A stretch of 22,073 nt of DNA from Mucilaginibacter sp. (lineage in GTDB: Bacteria > Bacteroidota > Bacteroidia > Sphingobacteriales > Sphingobacteriaceae): contig JAQBNY010000176.1 in assembly GCA_028288315.1 (NCBI GenBank), forward strand, positions 1-22,073, written 5' to 3'. Position 1 is the first letter of the stretch, and each line of letters opens with the position of its first letter. Shown here in pieces: positions 7,138-15,160 of the stretch. The position numbers were made by a program, and so were the translations under genes. Under the pieces are notes generated by a model. It was not told where the DNA came from. It worked only from the letters and a program-made list of their open reading frames with translations, and ran no database searches.

Positions 7138-9249
7138 TTGAAAGCTGATATCAGAGTAGCGCTTGTAGGCAATCCCAATACCGGTAAATCAACCCTTTTT
7201 AATGCCTTAACTGGCTTAAACCAAAAAATAGGAAATTTTCCGGGTGTTACTGTTGAAAAAAAAATAGGCTACAGCCAGCTTCCTGATGGCCGTAAAGCCG
7301 AAATCGTTGACCTTCCCGGTACTTATAGTTTATATCCTAAAAGCAAGGATGAATCTATTGTATTTTCTGTACTTGCTGAAAAAGAATCAGAACTGGCCCC
7401 AGACCTTATTGTCGTTATTTTAGATGCCACCAATCTTAAACGTAACCTGCTGCTTTATACCCAGGTTGCCGACCTGAAGATACCGGTTATTATTGCCCTC
7501 AATATGATTGACCTGGCAAAAAAATCAGAGATTATTATTGACATCGATCTTTTGGCTAAAAAGCTTGGCGTACCAGTTGTACCCGTGTCTGCCAGGAAAC
7601 TGGAGGGCATTGCCGAGTTGAAAACTGCTATTTCCTTTGCCAATAAATTTGCCCTGCAGCAAGAGAGCATTGATGTTAACGCCATTGCGCCCGACCTGAT
7701 AGAAAGCATTAGCCGTGAAATAAATACTGATAATCCATACTTTGCATTACAGCTGGCGCATCAGCATGAAAATCTTGCATTTTTAACTCCTGCAGAAAGC
7801 GACCGGATAGAAGAACTGGAAAAAGAGCACTCTTTCCATTCACAAAAAGCACAGGCTACTGAAACTATTGCACGTTATAGCTACATAAATGATGTATTGT
7901 ATGACACAGTTACAACTCCGGTAACTGCTCATGATGAAAGTCACAGCAATAAAATAGATAAGATACTTACCCATAAGGTTTTCGGTTTTATTATTTTCCT
8001 GGGGATACTCCTATTTATGTTCCAGGCCATTTTTTCCTGGTCGGCATATCCTATGTCGTTAATAGAGGAATTCTTTGTTTTGATACAGGGCGGCCTGCGC
8101 AATATACTACCTGCTGGCCCTTTAACTAATCTGCTGATAGATGGCGTAGTAGCCGGCTTAAGTGGCGTTATGGTATTTATCCCGCAGATTGCTATTTTAT
8201 TCGCCTTTATATCCATACTGGAAGATACTGGCTACATGTCTCGCGTTACTTTCATGATGGATAAAATAATGCGTAAGGTTGGCCTTAATGGTAAATCTGT
8301 TGTACCACTTATAGGTGGTTTTGCCTGTGCCGTTCCGTCTATTATGAGCACCCGTACAATTGAGAACTGGAAGGACAGGATGATTACTATTATGGTAACG
8401 CCGTTAGTAACCTGTTCGGCCCGCTTACCCGTATATACCTTACTTATAGCGTTGGTTGTTCCCAATCGCAATGTTTGGTGGCTGTTTAACCTGCAGGGGC
8501 TGGCTTTAACAGGCATGTACCTATTAAGCCTGGTATCGGCAATTGTAGTTGCTTATGTAATGAAATATATTTTAAAATCGCGCGAACGCGGTTACTTCAT
8601 AATGGAACTCCCTGTTTACCGTATGCCAAGGTGGAACAATGTATTATTCTCTATGTATGAGCGTGCAAAAACCTTTGTTTTGGAAGCTGGTAAGGTAATC
8701 ATAGCAGTATCTATTATTCTATGGGTGCTGTCGTCTTACGCTCCGGGCAACCGTTTTGAAAAAATCGAGCAGAAGTACCAGCAGCCGCAATACACTAAAA
8801 CCATTAAACATAACGAGCTGAACAGGATAGTATCCTCAGAAAAGCTGGAGAACTCATACGCCGGTGTTTTAGGCCACGTAATTGAACCGGTTATAAAGCC
8901 CTTGGGTTTCGACTGGAAAATAGGCATCGCATTAATAACATCATTTGCCGCCCGCGAAGTTTTTGTTGGTACCATGGCTACCATTTACAGTGTTGATGGT
9001 GATGCCGATAGGATTGAATCGGTACAGGAAAAAATGCGAAACGCTAAAGATCTGCATGGGCAACCGGTGTTTACCCTGGCTGTAGCCTTTTCACTGATGA
9101 TGTTTTATGCCTTTGCCATGCAATGTGCCAGTACTATTGCTGTTGTATATCGCGAAACAAAAGACTGGCGCTGGCCCGCTGCCCAGTTTGTTTATATGAC
9201 CGTGCTGGCTTACGCAGCCGCATTTATTTCATACAATCTTTTAAAGTAG
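7138..9249 (+). CDS. feoB: Ferrous iron transporter FeoB (GTPase-permease)
   Basis: An inner-membrane Fe(II) importer with an N-terminal G domain. G1 is GNPNTGKST (11-19), G2 includes GVTVE near T38, G3 is DLPG (58-61) and G4 is NMID (122-125). A guanine-dissociation-inhibitor-like helical region follows, then a polytopic membrane domain from about residue 275. Gate-type motifs with conserved cysteines are GGFACAVPS near residue 393 and the following VTCSARLPVY. Length, 703, is typical. The start must be the TTG at 7138: an in-frame TAG lies two codons upstream and no in-frame ATG precedes the GTP-binding motif. No Shine-Dalgarno is visible; translation may be coupled to feoA, which ends 11 bases before. 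Confidence 0.97.
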   Translation: MKADIRVALVGNPNTGKSTLFNALTGLNQKIGNFPGVTVEKKIGYSQLPDGRKAEIVDLPGTYSLYPKSKDESIVFSVLAEKESELAPDLIVVILDATNLKRNLLLYTQVADLKIPVIIALNMIDLAKKSEIIIDIDLLAKKLGVPVVPVSARKLEGIAELKTAISFANKFALQQESIDVNAIAPDLIESISREINTDNPYFALQLAHQHENLAFLTPAESDRIEELEKEHSFHSQKAQATETIARYSYINDVLYDTVTTPVTAHDESHSNKIDKILTHKVFGFIIFLGILLFMFQAIFSWSAYPMSLIEEFFVLIQGGLRNILPAGPLTNLLIDGVVAGLSGVMVFIPQIAILFAFISILEDTGYMSRVTFMMDKIMRKVGLNGKSVVPLIGGFACAVPSIMSTRTIENWKDRMITIMVTPLVTCSARLPVYTLLIALVVPNRNVWWLFNLQGLALTGMYLLSLVSAIVVAYVMKYILKSRERGYFIMELPVYRMPRWNNVLFSMYERAKTFVLEAGKVIIAVSIILWVLSSYAPGNRFEKIEQKYQQPQYTKTIKHNELNRIVSSEKLENSYAGVLGHVIEPVIKPLGFDWKIGIALITSFAAREVFVGTMATIYSVDGDADRIESVQEKMRNAKDLHGQPVFTLAVAFSLMMFYAFAMQCASTIAVVYRETKDWRWPAAQFVYMTVLAYAAAFISYNLLK

Positions 9250-9263
9250 GCTGTCAAAACAAC

Positions 9264-9271
9264 TATCTTTG
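9264..9271 (+). promoter_or_regulatory. Possible internal -7 promoter box before the SprT-like gene
   Basis: TATCTTTG matches the TAnnTTTG box fully and lies 15 bases before the TTG start of the SprT-like gene. No good TTTG is found about 19 bases upstream, so this may be a weak or false site. If real, the gene has transcription independent of feoAB. Confidence 0.35.
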
Positions 9272-9286
9272 ATACAGAGGTAAAAA

Positions 9287-9901
9287 TTGGATAAAGTAAA
9301 AGTATTAGAAAAATATCTTCCACCTGATGCGGCACCACTCATTGGCCGCTGGATAGACTACTTTAAATGCGAATTTAAAATTTCACGTAATCGCAACTCT
9401 AAGTTTGGCGATTACCGTGCGCCGCATTCCGGCAAGGGTCACCGCATATCTGTAAATTTCGACTTAAATCCGTACGCTTTTCTGGTTACCACCGTACATG
9501 AGTTTGCGCACCTGCATACCTGGAATGAGCATAAGCATAAAGCAAAACCCCACGGTACGGAATGGAAAAACAATTTTAAAAAGATGATGCAACCATTCTT
9601 TGAGAAAGAAGTTTTCCCGCCAGATGTAAAACATGCTATTGTCAGTTATCTAAATAATCCGGCAGCATCCAGCTGCTCCGATCTTACACTATACCGCTCG
9701 CTGCGCAAATATGATGCACCAAAGGAATCTGTTTTCACAGTAGAAAAGCTTCCCATTAAAGCCATATTTAAACTTAAAGACGGTCGTGTTTTTTGCAAGG
9801 AAGAAAAACTACGCAAGCGTTATAAATGTGTGGAGATAAGCAGCAAGCGAATCTATTTATTTAGCCCTGTTGCCGAGGTTGAGTTAGTGCAATCGGCTTA
9901 A
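9287..9901 (+). CDS. SprT-like zinc metalloprotein
   Basis: A 204-residue protein with a SprT-like domain. The active-site helix is HEFAH at 71-75, with ligands H71 and H75 and base E72. A candidate third ligand is H89 in KPHGTEW, matching the H-G-x-x-W/F pattern of the family. In eukaryotic SPRTN this domain cleaves DNA-protein crosslinks; the role of bacterial members is largely unknown. The C-terminal part (about 150-204) lacks the four-cysteine zinc ribbon seen in classic SprT. The TTG at 9287 is forced, since an in-frame TAA is two codons upstream and the next in-frame ATG lies after the active site. AGAGG at 9276-9280 is a plausible ribosome binding site. The gene follows feoB by 37 bases, so it may be read with the iron-uptake genes. 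Confidence 0.85.
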   Translation: MDKVKVLEKYLPPDAAPLIGRWIDYFKCEFKISRNRNSKFGDYRAPHSGKGHRISVNFDLNPYAFLVTTVHEFAHLHTWNEHKHKAKPHGTEWKNNFKKMMQPFFEKEVFPPDVKHAIVSYLNNPAASSCSDLTLYRSLRKYDAPKESVFTVEKLPIKAIFKLKDGRVFCKEEKLRKRYKCVEISSKRIYLFSPVAEVELVQSA

Positions 9902-10001
9902 CATGTGGGCGGCCGGAGGCCTTATAATAGTCGTCACCCGGCAAGAGCTGAGCGACTGCTGAAGAGTCAATTAAACCATAGTTCCATAATATTCTTGATT
10001 G
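9902..10001. other. GC-rich non-coding stretch, possible repeat module
   Basis: The first 65 or so bases after the SprT-like gene are clearly richer in G and C than their surroundings (for example GGCGGCCGGAGGCC and TCACCCGGCAAGAG). Short complementary words AGTCG and CGACT flank the central part. No open frame or RNA gene is evident. Together with the adjacent hairpins it may be one composite dispersed repeat; this is inference. Confidence 0.35.
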
Positions 10002-10117
10002 CCGTTGACTTCAGTCAACGGTTAAATGCAAAAAGACATGGCTTTAGCCAAACCGGCGAATGTGGCTAAAGCCATTCCTTTGCACCTTGCCATCCGTCCC
10101 ATAAATGGGGATGGCAA
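10002..10117. repeat. Cluster of three hairpins, REP/BIME-like element
   Basis: Three inverted repeats follow each other between convergent genes. The first is CCGTTGACT/AGTCAACGG (10002-10021), a 9-bp stem with a 2-nt loop. The second is ATGGCTTTAGCCA/TGGCTAAAGCCAT (10038-10075), a perfect 13-bp stem with a 12-nt loop. The third is TTGCCATC/GATGGCAA (10087-10117), continued by CCCA/TGGG after a 3-nt bulge, with a TAAA loop. None has a U tract. The arrangement resembles repetitive extragenic palindromes mobilised by RAYT-type transposases. It may also end transcription of both flanking genes. Confidence 0.65.
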
Positions 10118-10144
10118 TGATATAAGCTAATTTGCTTTGCTATA

Positions 10145-12121
10145 TTAAAATTTCAACAACACATCCATCATTTCTTCCAAACGCGCTTTTGCCAGAAACT
10201 GATCTTCAAGGGCTTTGTTCATGGGGATTGCCGTGTCCAAACTTGCGCAACGCATAACGGGGGCATCTAAGTACTTGAAAAAATGCTCACCAATGTAGGC
10301 AGCAATTTCACCACCAAAACCACTGGTTAAAGTATCTTCATGCAGCACCATTATTTTTGAAGTTTTTTTAACCGTCTTTTCAACCGCTTCTTTATCCCAG
10401 GGCTGCAGGCTACGCAGGTCAAGTATCTCAATAGAGTATTCGGGATGGTTCTCGGCGTATTCTACAGCCCAATGTACGCCCAAGCCGTAAGTAATAATGC
10501 TTGCTCTGGTTCCCTGCCGTACTACATTGGCCTTGCCTATCTCTATGTAATAATAATCATCAGGCACATTGCCTGATATGTTTCGGTACAAATACTTGTG
10601 CTCAAAATACATAACCGGATTAGGATCATCCACAGCGGCCATAAGCAACCCCTTAGCGTCACCCGGCGATGACGGGTAAACTACCTTTAGCCCGGGGGTT
10701 TTAGTGAACCACGCCTCATTACTTTGCGAATGGAAGGGACCGGCGCCTGAGCCGGCACCTGCAGGCATACGTATCACTACATCAACCGGCTGCCCCCAGC
10801 GGTAATAGGTTTTGGCCAAATTATTCACTACCTGGTTAAAGCCGCTGCTTACAAAATCAGCAAACTGCATTTCAACTATTGCCTTATAACCATTTATAGA
10901 AAGCCCCATAGCGGTCCCTATAATGCCCGACTCACATATCGGTGTGTTGCGGACTCTGTCTTTACCAAACTCATCTATAAAACCCTGTGTTATCTTAAAT
11001 ACGCCACCGTATTCGGCAACATCCTGACCCATTATAACCAGGTTACTATGCTTGCGCATACTTTGCCTCAGGCCATCACTTATGGCGTCAATATACCTCT
11101 TAGTAGTTAGCATGTCAGACGCCTTGTGCCGGGACATACTATACTTGCTATACATATCGGCTATTTCTGTCTCCATATTCGGCACAATGTCTGGTTCTTT
11201 AAAAACCTTTTCTATCTCTGCTTCTATTAAGGAGGTAAATTCATTGTGCAACTGGGGTATCCACTCCTGCTTTAATACCTGTTCCTCTACTAAAAACTTC
11301 TCAAAACACTCTAATGGGTCTTTCTCTACCCACTCATTAAACAAATGCTGCGGAACGTATTTGGTACCAGATGCTTCTTCGTGTCCGCGCATGCGAAAGG
11401 TCATGCACTCTATAAGCACCGGCCGGGGTTTTTGACGCATGTCTTTTGCCAGCTCGTTTATAGTATGATAAACCTCCAGGATATTATTACCATCAATACG
11501 CCGACCTTCAATACCATAACCTATGGCCTTATCAACAAGTGCGGCGCAACGGTATTGTTCATTAACTGGCGTTGAAAGGCCATAGCCATTATTTTCAATC
11601 AGGAATATAACTGGCAGGTCCCAAACTGCGGCTATGTTTAAAGCCTCATGAAAATCGCCTTCGCTGGTTGCGCCCTCACCTGTAAATACAAGTGTTACCT
11701 TCTTTTTATTGCTCAATTTATCGGCAAGTGCAATACCATCAGCCAAAGCCATTTGCGGGCCCAGATGAGATATCATCCCAATGATCTTGTATTCCTGTGT
11801 ACCAAAATGAAAAGATCGGTCCCTTCCCTTGGTAAAACCTGATGCCTTAGCCTGCCATTGCGCCATCAAACGTGCAATGGAGATATTGCGGGTAGTAAAC
11901 ACTCCCAGATTACGGTGCATAGGTAAAATATATTCGTCGGCATTTAGGGCCATGGTAGCGCCTACAGCAATAGCTTCCTGCCCAATACCCGAGAACCATT
12001 TACCAATACGTCCCTGGCGTAGCAGTATCAACATTTTTTCTTCGATAAGGCGCGGGAGCAATAATTTCTTATAGAAACTAATCAAACCATCATTATCTAT
12101 TGTTTTCCTATCGAAAATCAT
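10145..12121 (-). CDS. 2-oxoacid dehydrogenase E1, fused alpha and beta subunits (branched-chain type)
   Basis: A 658-residue thiamine-diphosphate enzyme that decarboxylates a 2-oxoacid and passes the acyl group to a lipoyl E2. The alpha half (about 1-325) has the ThDP/Mg motif from GEG at 148-150 to ENN at 176-178 (GEGATSEGDFHEALN, then NNGYGLSTP). The beta half (about 335-658) carries the cofactor-activating glutamate in CESGIIG (E397) and GPFHSQSNEAW near 461-471. Most Bacteroidota encode this fused form, usually annotated as 2-oxoisovalerate dehydrogenase; branched-chain oxoacids are the best guess for substrate. No E2 or E3 gene is in the window, so the partners must be encoded elsewhere. 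It is transcribed alone, divergent from the DUF4198-like gene across 58 bases. Confidence 0.9.
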   Translation of the reverse strand: MIFDRKTIDNDGLISFYKKLLLPRLIEEKMLILLRQGRIGKWFSGIGQEAIAVGATMALNADEYILPMHRNLGVFTTRNISIARLMAQWQAKASGFTKGRDRSFHFGTQEYKIIGMISHLGPQMALADGIALADKLSNKKKVTLVFTGEGATSEGDFHEALNIAAVWDLPVIFLIENNGYGLSTPVNEQYRCAALVDKAIGYGIEGRRIDGNNILEVYHTINELAKDMRQKPRPVLIECMTFRMRGHEEASGTKYVPQHLFNEWVEKDPLECFEKFLVEEQVLKQEWIPQLHNEFTSLIEAEIEKVFKEPDIVPNMETEIADMYSKYSMSRHKASDMLTTKRYIDAISDGLRQSMRKHSNLVIMGQDVAEYGGVFKITQGFIDEFGKDRVRNTPICESGIIGTAMGLSINGYKAIVEMQFADFVSSGFNQVVNNLAKTYYRWGQPVDVVIRMPAGAGSGAGPFHSQSNEAWFTKTPGLKVVYPSSPGDAKGLLMAAVDDPNPVMYFEHKYLYRNISGNVPDDYYYIEIGKANVVRQGTRASIITYGLGVHWAVEYAENHPEYSIEILDLRSLQPWDKEAVEKTVKKTSKIMVLHEDTLTSGFGGEIAAYIGEHFFKYLDAPVMRCASLDTAIPMNKALEDQFLAKARLEEMMDVLLKF

Positions 12122-12153
12122 TAACGTAAAGCTAAGAAGTTTTTAAAACTTTG

Positions 12154-12161
12154 TATGTTTG
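12154..12161 (+). promoter_or_regulatory. Possible -7 promoter box for the DUF4198-like gene
   Basis: TATGTTTG fits TAnnTTTG and lies 18 bases before the ATG at 12180. No good -33 TTTG is seen at the right distance. Just upstream is a small inverted repeat, AAGTTTT-T-AAAACTT, in the 58-base gap shared with the divergent E1 gene. Confidence 0.35.
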
Positions 12162-12179
12162 AATTAATCACCCATAATC

Positions 12180-13034
12180 ATGAAACACCCATACGTTAAA
12201 CTATCTATAGTATTATCAGCAATAGTGCTTTTAGCATTTGCCCCTGATACATTCTTACTTCCTGAAAACTTTTATTTACATAAAGGAGACCAGTTAAACC
12301 TACATGTTTTAACAGGCAGCAACTTTGCTAAAGAGGGGGAGAGTAGATATAGTGCTGCTAAAACTGTTACGTTTAATATATATGAGGGCTCAAAAAAAAC
12401 TGATCTGACCAAAATAGCCAAAGATAGCGCCGCTCCGGTAATTAGCTATCCGCTTAACAACAGCGGACTTGGAATTGTTGAAATGAACAGCAAAGCTGAA
12501 GTCACCGACATACCCCGTGACCAGTTTGTAACCTATTTGAGCGAGCTGGGCTTTGATAATTTAGCCGAAAAGCTAAAAAACAGCAATAGCCTTTACTTCA
12601 CAGAAAAATCAACCCGTTATTTAAAGACTCTTTTTACGGTGGATAACCCCAGCGGCAATATATATGAAAAAGTAATGAATAACGATTTTGAAATAACGCT
12701 TAAGCAAAACCCTTACAAGAAAAATTATGGCGAGGATATAACTGCTTTAATAAACTACAAGGGAAAGCCGCTAAAAAACAGTCCGGCATATTTATACATC
12801 AAAACAGCATCAGGCAATGTGTACCCGCAAAAGTTTGATACCGATGCTGCAGGGCTTATTTATTTTACACTGAGCCGGGATGGAATTTATATGATACGTT
12901 GTGTGCACCTAGAGGAATCTACCAGTAAGGATGCTGATTATGAAACCAACAGTACATCGTTCACGTTTGCGTTTAGCAATCAGAATGAAATGCCAAACAC
13001 ATACAAAGAGTTTGGTTTCGGTAACAAACACTGA
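12180..13034 (+). CDS. Secreted DUF4198-like protein
   Basis: A 284-residue exported protein. Residues 1-20 are a signal peptide (KLSIVLSAIVLLAFA). The mature part begins with FLLPENFYLHKGDQLNLHVLTG, the pattern of DUF4198 proteins, where a large early strand-rich region is followed by a carboxy-terminal Ig-like domain. The later GEDITALINYKGKPLKNSPAY and FDTDAAGLIYFTLSRDGIYMIR resemble that second domain. DUF4198 members are sometimes found near nickel or cobalt uptake genes, or TonB receptors, and are named for that. No such transporter is here, so no metal role can be assigned. It is a single gene with its own possible promoter, convergent with the dihydrofolate-reductase-family gene; no terminator hairpin is visible in 13035-13097. 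Confidence 0.7.
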   Translation: MKHPYVKLSIVLSAIVLLAFAPDTFLLPENFYLHKGDQLNLHVLTGSNFAKEGESRYSAAKTVTFNIYEGSKKTDLTKIAKDSAAPVISYPLNNSGLGIVEMNSKAEVTDIPRDQFVTYLSELGFDNLAEKLKNSNSLYFTEKSTRYLKTLFTVDNPSGNIYEKVMNNDFEITLKQNPYKKNYGEDITALINYKGKPLKNSPAYLYIKTASGNVYPQKFDTDAAGLIYFTLSRDGIYMIRCVHLEESTSKDADYETNSTSFTFAFSNQNEMPNTYKEFGFGNKH

Positions 13035-13097
13035 TCCGTATGTATAGGTTGAGCCATAGCTATTCAATCGCCTTATAACAACTTTAGCATTTCCATA

Positions 13098-13622
13098 TCA
13101 AAACTTTGGTTTTAGAGTATATGTTGCCTGTAATAAGCCTGTAGAGTATTTTTTATGATCAAGTAATATCAGATTAACCCTGTCTTTAATATTCTTGAAC
13201 AAAGCCTTTCCTTCGCCTAATATTATTGGGTGGATAGATAACACCAAGGTATCTATAAGGTTCTTATTCATAAATCCTGCAACCATCTCCGCGCCGCCAA
13301 ACAGCCAAATGTTTTTACCGGGCTCATTCATTACCCTGTCAACTACCTCATCAAACTGAGCCGATGTTACCAGTTCTACATTAGGATTGTGCTCCTCGTT
13401 CTGGAGCGTGTTTGAAAAAACGTATATCTTTTCAACCGGGAACATGCTCGTATCAGCACTTATCATATCATAGCTTTTCCGGCCTATAAAAATGGTATCT
13501 ATACTATTCAAAAAATCTCCCATGCCATAATCCTGATCCGTAAGGCACCAATCATACTCGCCGTTTGGGCCCTCAATAAGGCCGTCAAGACTTACGGCCA
13601 AGTTCAAAATAATTTTTCGCAT
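13098..13622 (-). CDS. Dihydrofolate reductase family protein (RibD C-terminal type)
   Basis: A 174-residue protein with the fold shared by dihydrofolate reductase and the reductase domain of RibD. Characteristic parts are RKIILNLAVSLDGLIEGPNG at the N-terminus, the TIFIGRKSYDMI strand-helix (about 43-54), IWLFGGAEMV (105-114, the NADPH-binding glycine pair) and LVLSIHPIILGEGKALF. Such stand-alone proteins (YyaP/YwjB-like) are widespread; their substrates are mostly unknown and a true folate role is not implied. It starts nine bases after the lutB stop codon and is probably co-transcribed with it. Nothing in its sequence ties it functionally to lactate use. Confidence 0.87.
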   Translation of the reverse strand: MRKIILNLAVSLDGLIEGPNGEYDWCLTDQDYGMGDFLNSIDTIFIGRKSYDMISADTSMFPVEKIYVFSNTLQNEEHNPNVELVTSAQFDEVVDRVMNEPGKNIWLFGGAEMVAGFMNKNLIDTLVLSIHPIILGEGKALFKNIKDRVNLILLDHKKYSTGLLQATYTLKPKF

Positions 13623-13631
13623 CTATTGTAA

Positions 13632-15017
13632 TTATCCCTCGGTTTTATCGCGTTCTTTCCATTGCTGGCTGAATGATTTTTCGGCGACTTCGGGCATATC
13701 TTTAAAATGGCCCCATGAGCTTTTAAAGAAGGTCCTCATAAAAAAGTTTTTTGCTTTACCGCCAAAAAAATCGGTAAGGTTACGCTTAAGCATCCCTTTT
13801 TTCCAAACTGCCCAACCCCATTTTTCTTTTGTAGTGACCAAATCATCACGTACAGCATCGCGCCGGTTTAGCAACAGCATTTTATGAATATCTATCTTAA
13901 CAGGGCATACCTCGGTACATTTTCCACACAGGCTTGATGCATAGCTTAAGTGCTTAAATTCTTCCATGCCTCGCATGTGAGGAGTTATGATAGAGCCAAT
14001 AGGGCCGCTGTAAGTTGTTTCATATGTGTGGCCGCCAATATTCTTGTAAACAGGGCAAACATTCAGGCAAGCGCCGCACCGTATGCAATATAAGCCCTGC
14101 CGCTGATCTTTCTGAGCCAACAGATTAGTACGGCCATTATCCAGCAGTACCACATACATTTCTTCGGGGCCGTCTATCTCATTAGCCTGGCGCGGACCGC
14201 TTAAAATTGTATTATAAACTGTTAGGTTTTGCCCTGTACCATGGGTTGAAAGCATTGGCCAAAACAGGTCAAGGTCGGCAATGGAAGGAATCAATTTCTC
14301 TATGCCTACAACCGTTATTTGTATTTTAGGAAACGATGTGGTTAAGCGGGCATTCCCCTCGTTCTCGCTGATGGCAATGCTGCCGGTATCAGCTATAATA
14401 AAATTGGCGCCGGTTACACCTACATCAGCTTTCAAATATTTTTCACGAAGCAGTTCTCGTGCTTTTTGGGTAAGCTGCTCAGGTGTGAAATCTATTGGGG
14501 TGCCAAAACGTTCATTAAACAATTTAGCTATATCCTCCTTAGACAGGTGCATAGCCGGGGTAACAATATGATATGGCTTTTGTCCTAACAACTGCACAAT
14601 GTATTCGCCCAGGTCACTCTCTAATGATTCAATATTGTTGCTCGCTAAAAACTCATTCAAATGAATTTCTTCGGTGGCCATTGACTTTGACTTGATGACT
14701 GTTTTAGCACCGGCTTTTTTAATGATATTCAGGATTTCGCGGTTAGCCTCTGCAGCATCATTCGCCCATATTACTTTACCGCCGCGTTTCTGAAAGTTTG
14801 ATTCAAACTCAGGCAAAAATTTGTCAAGGTTCTCCATCACTTTCCATTTAATGGCGTGACCTTTCTTTTTAGCATTATCAAGATTTATCATCCTTGCTAA
14901 GCCCCGCTCAACAGCATTATCGTATTTATCAATATTATAATTGATAATACGGCGATGATCCATTTCGAACGCCTTTTGCTCTGAGGCTACCAAAAACTCT
15001 TCTGCTGTATTTCCCAT
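13632..15017 (-). CDS. lutB: LutB/LldF-type iron-sulfur protein of L-lactate oxidation
   Basis: A 461-residue protein matching LutB of the LutABC non-flavin L-lactate dehydrogenase complex. The N-terminal LUD domain covers about 60-290 (VGVTGANFIIADTGSIAI near 199-216). Two four-cysteine clusters follow: CIRCGACLNVCPVYK with C311, C314, C317 and C321, and CGKCTEVCP with C364, C367 and C371, suiting two [4Fe-4S] centres. The C-terminal segment after about 395 contains the usual KWGWAVWKKGM. Its normal partners lutA and lutC are not adjacent, so they must be elsewhere or the protein works with other partners. It lies after the M28 peptidase terminator, 143 bases downstream, suggesting its own promoter, which I could not define. 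Confidence 0.9.
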   Translation of the reverse strand: MGNTAEEFLVASEQKAFEMDHRRIINYNIDKYDNAVERGLARMINLDNAKKKGHAIKWKVMENLDKFLPEFESNFQKRGGKVIWANDAAEANREILNIIKKAGAKTVIKSKSMATEEIHLNEFLASNNIESLESDLGEYIVQLLGQKPYHIVTPAMHLSKEDIAKLFNERFGTPIDFTPEQLTQKARELLREKYLKADVGVTGANFIIADTGSIAISENEGNARLTTSFPKIQITVVGIEKLIPSIADLDLFWPMLSTHGTGQNLTVYNTILSGPRQANEIDGPEEMYVVLLDNGRTNLLAQKDQRQGLYCIRCGACLNVCPVYKNIGGHTYETTYSGPIGSIITPHMRGMEEFKHLSYASSLCGKCTEVCPVKIDIHKMLLLNRRDAVRDDLVTTKEKWGWAVWKKGMLKRNLTDFFGGKAKNFFMRTFFKSSWGHFKDMPEVAEKSFSQQWKERDKTEG

Positions 15018-15105
15018 TTATGCGAAAATAAACAAACCAATTTAGTTTTTAACAATGAGTTAAAAATACTATGCTATTTTTTTAAACATCCTGTAAGTTA
15101 GGGCC

Positions 15106-15144
15106 TAAACAATAAAAGCGGCTTATAGCCGCTTTTATTGTTTA
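15106..15144. terminator. Strong hairpin terminator after the M28 peptidase gene
   Basis: A perfect 17-bp stem, TAAACAATAAAAGCGGC (15106-15122) against its complement (15128-15144), with a 5-nt loop TTATA. The GCGGC/GCCGC core followed by TTTTATTGTTT works as a terminator in either direction. It lies 16 bases after the M28 stop codon, ending the long leftward run before lutB. Confidence 0.88.
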
Positions 15145-15160
15145 AAAAATTATGTTGTAA

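Noticed and set aside
11052..11435. Plus-strand open frame of 127 codons opposite the E1 gene.
   Set aside because: It is antisense to a conserved enzyme and its cysteine- and serine-rich product looks like a reading-frame shadow.
13035..13097. Possible terminator between the convergent DUF4198-like and dihydrofolate-reductase-family genes.
   Set aside because: Only an 8-nt palindrome, ATAGCTAT, is seen, with no GC stem or T run.
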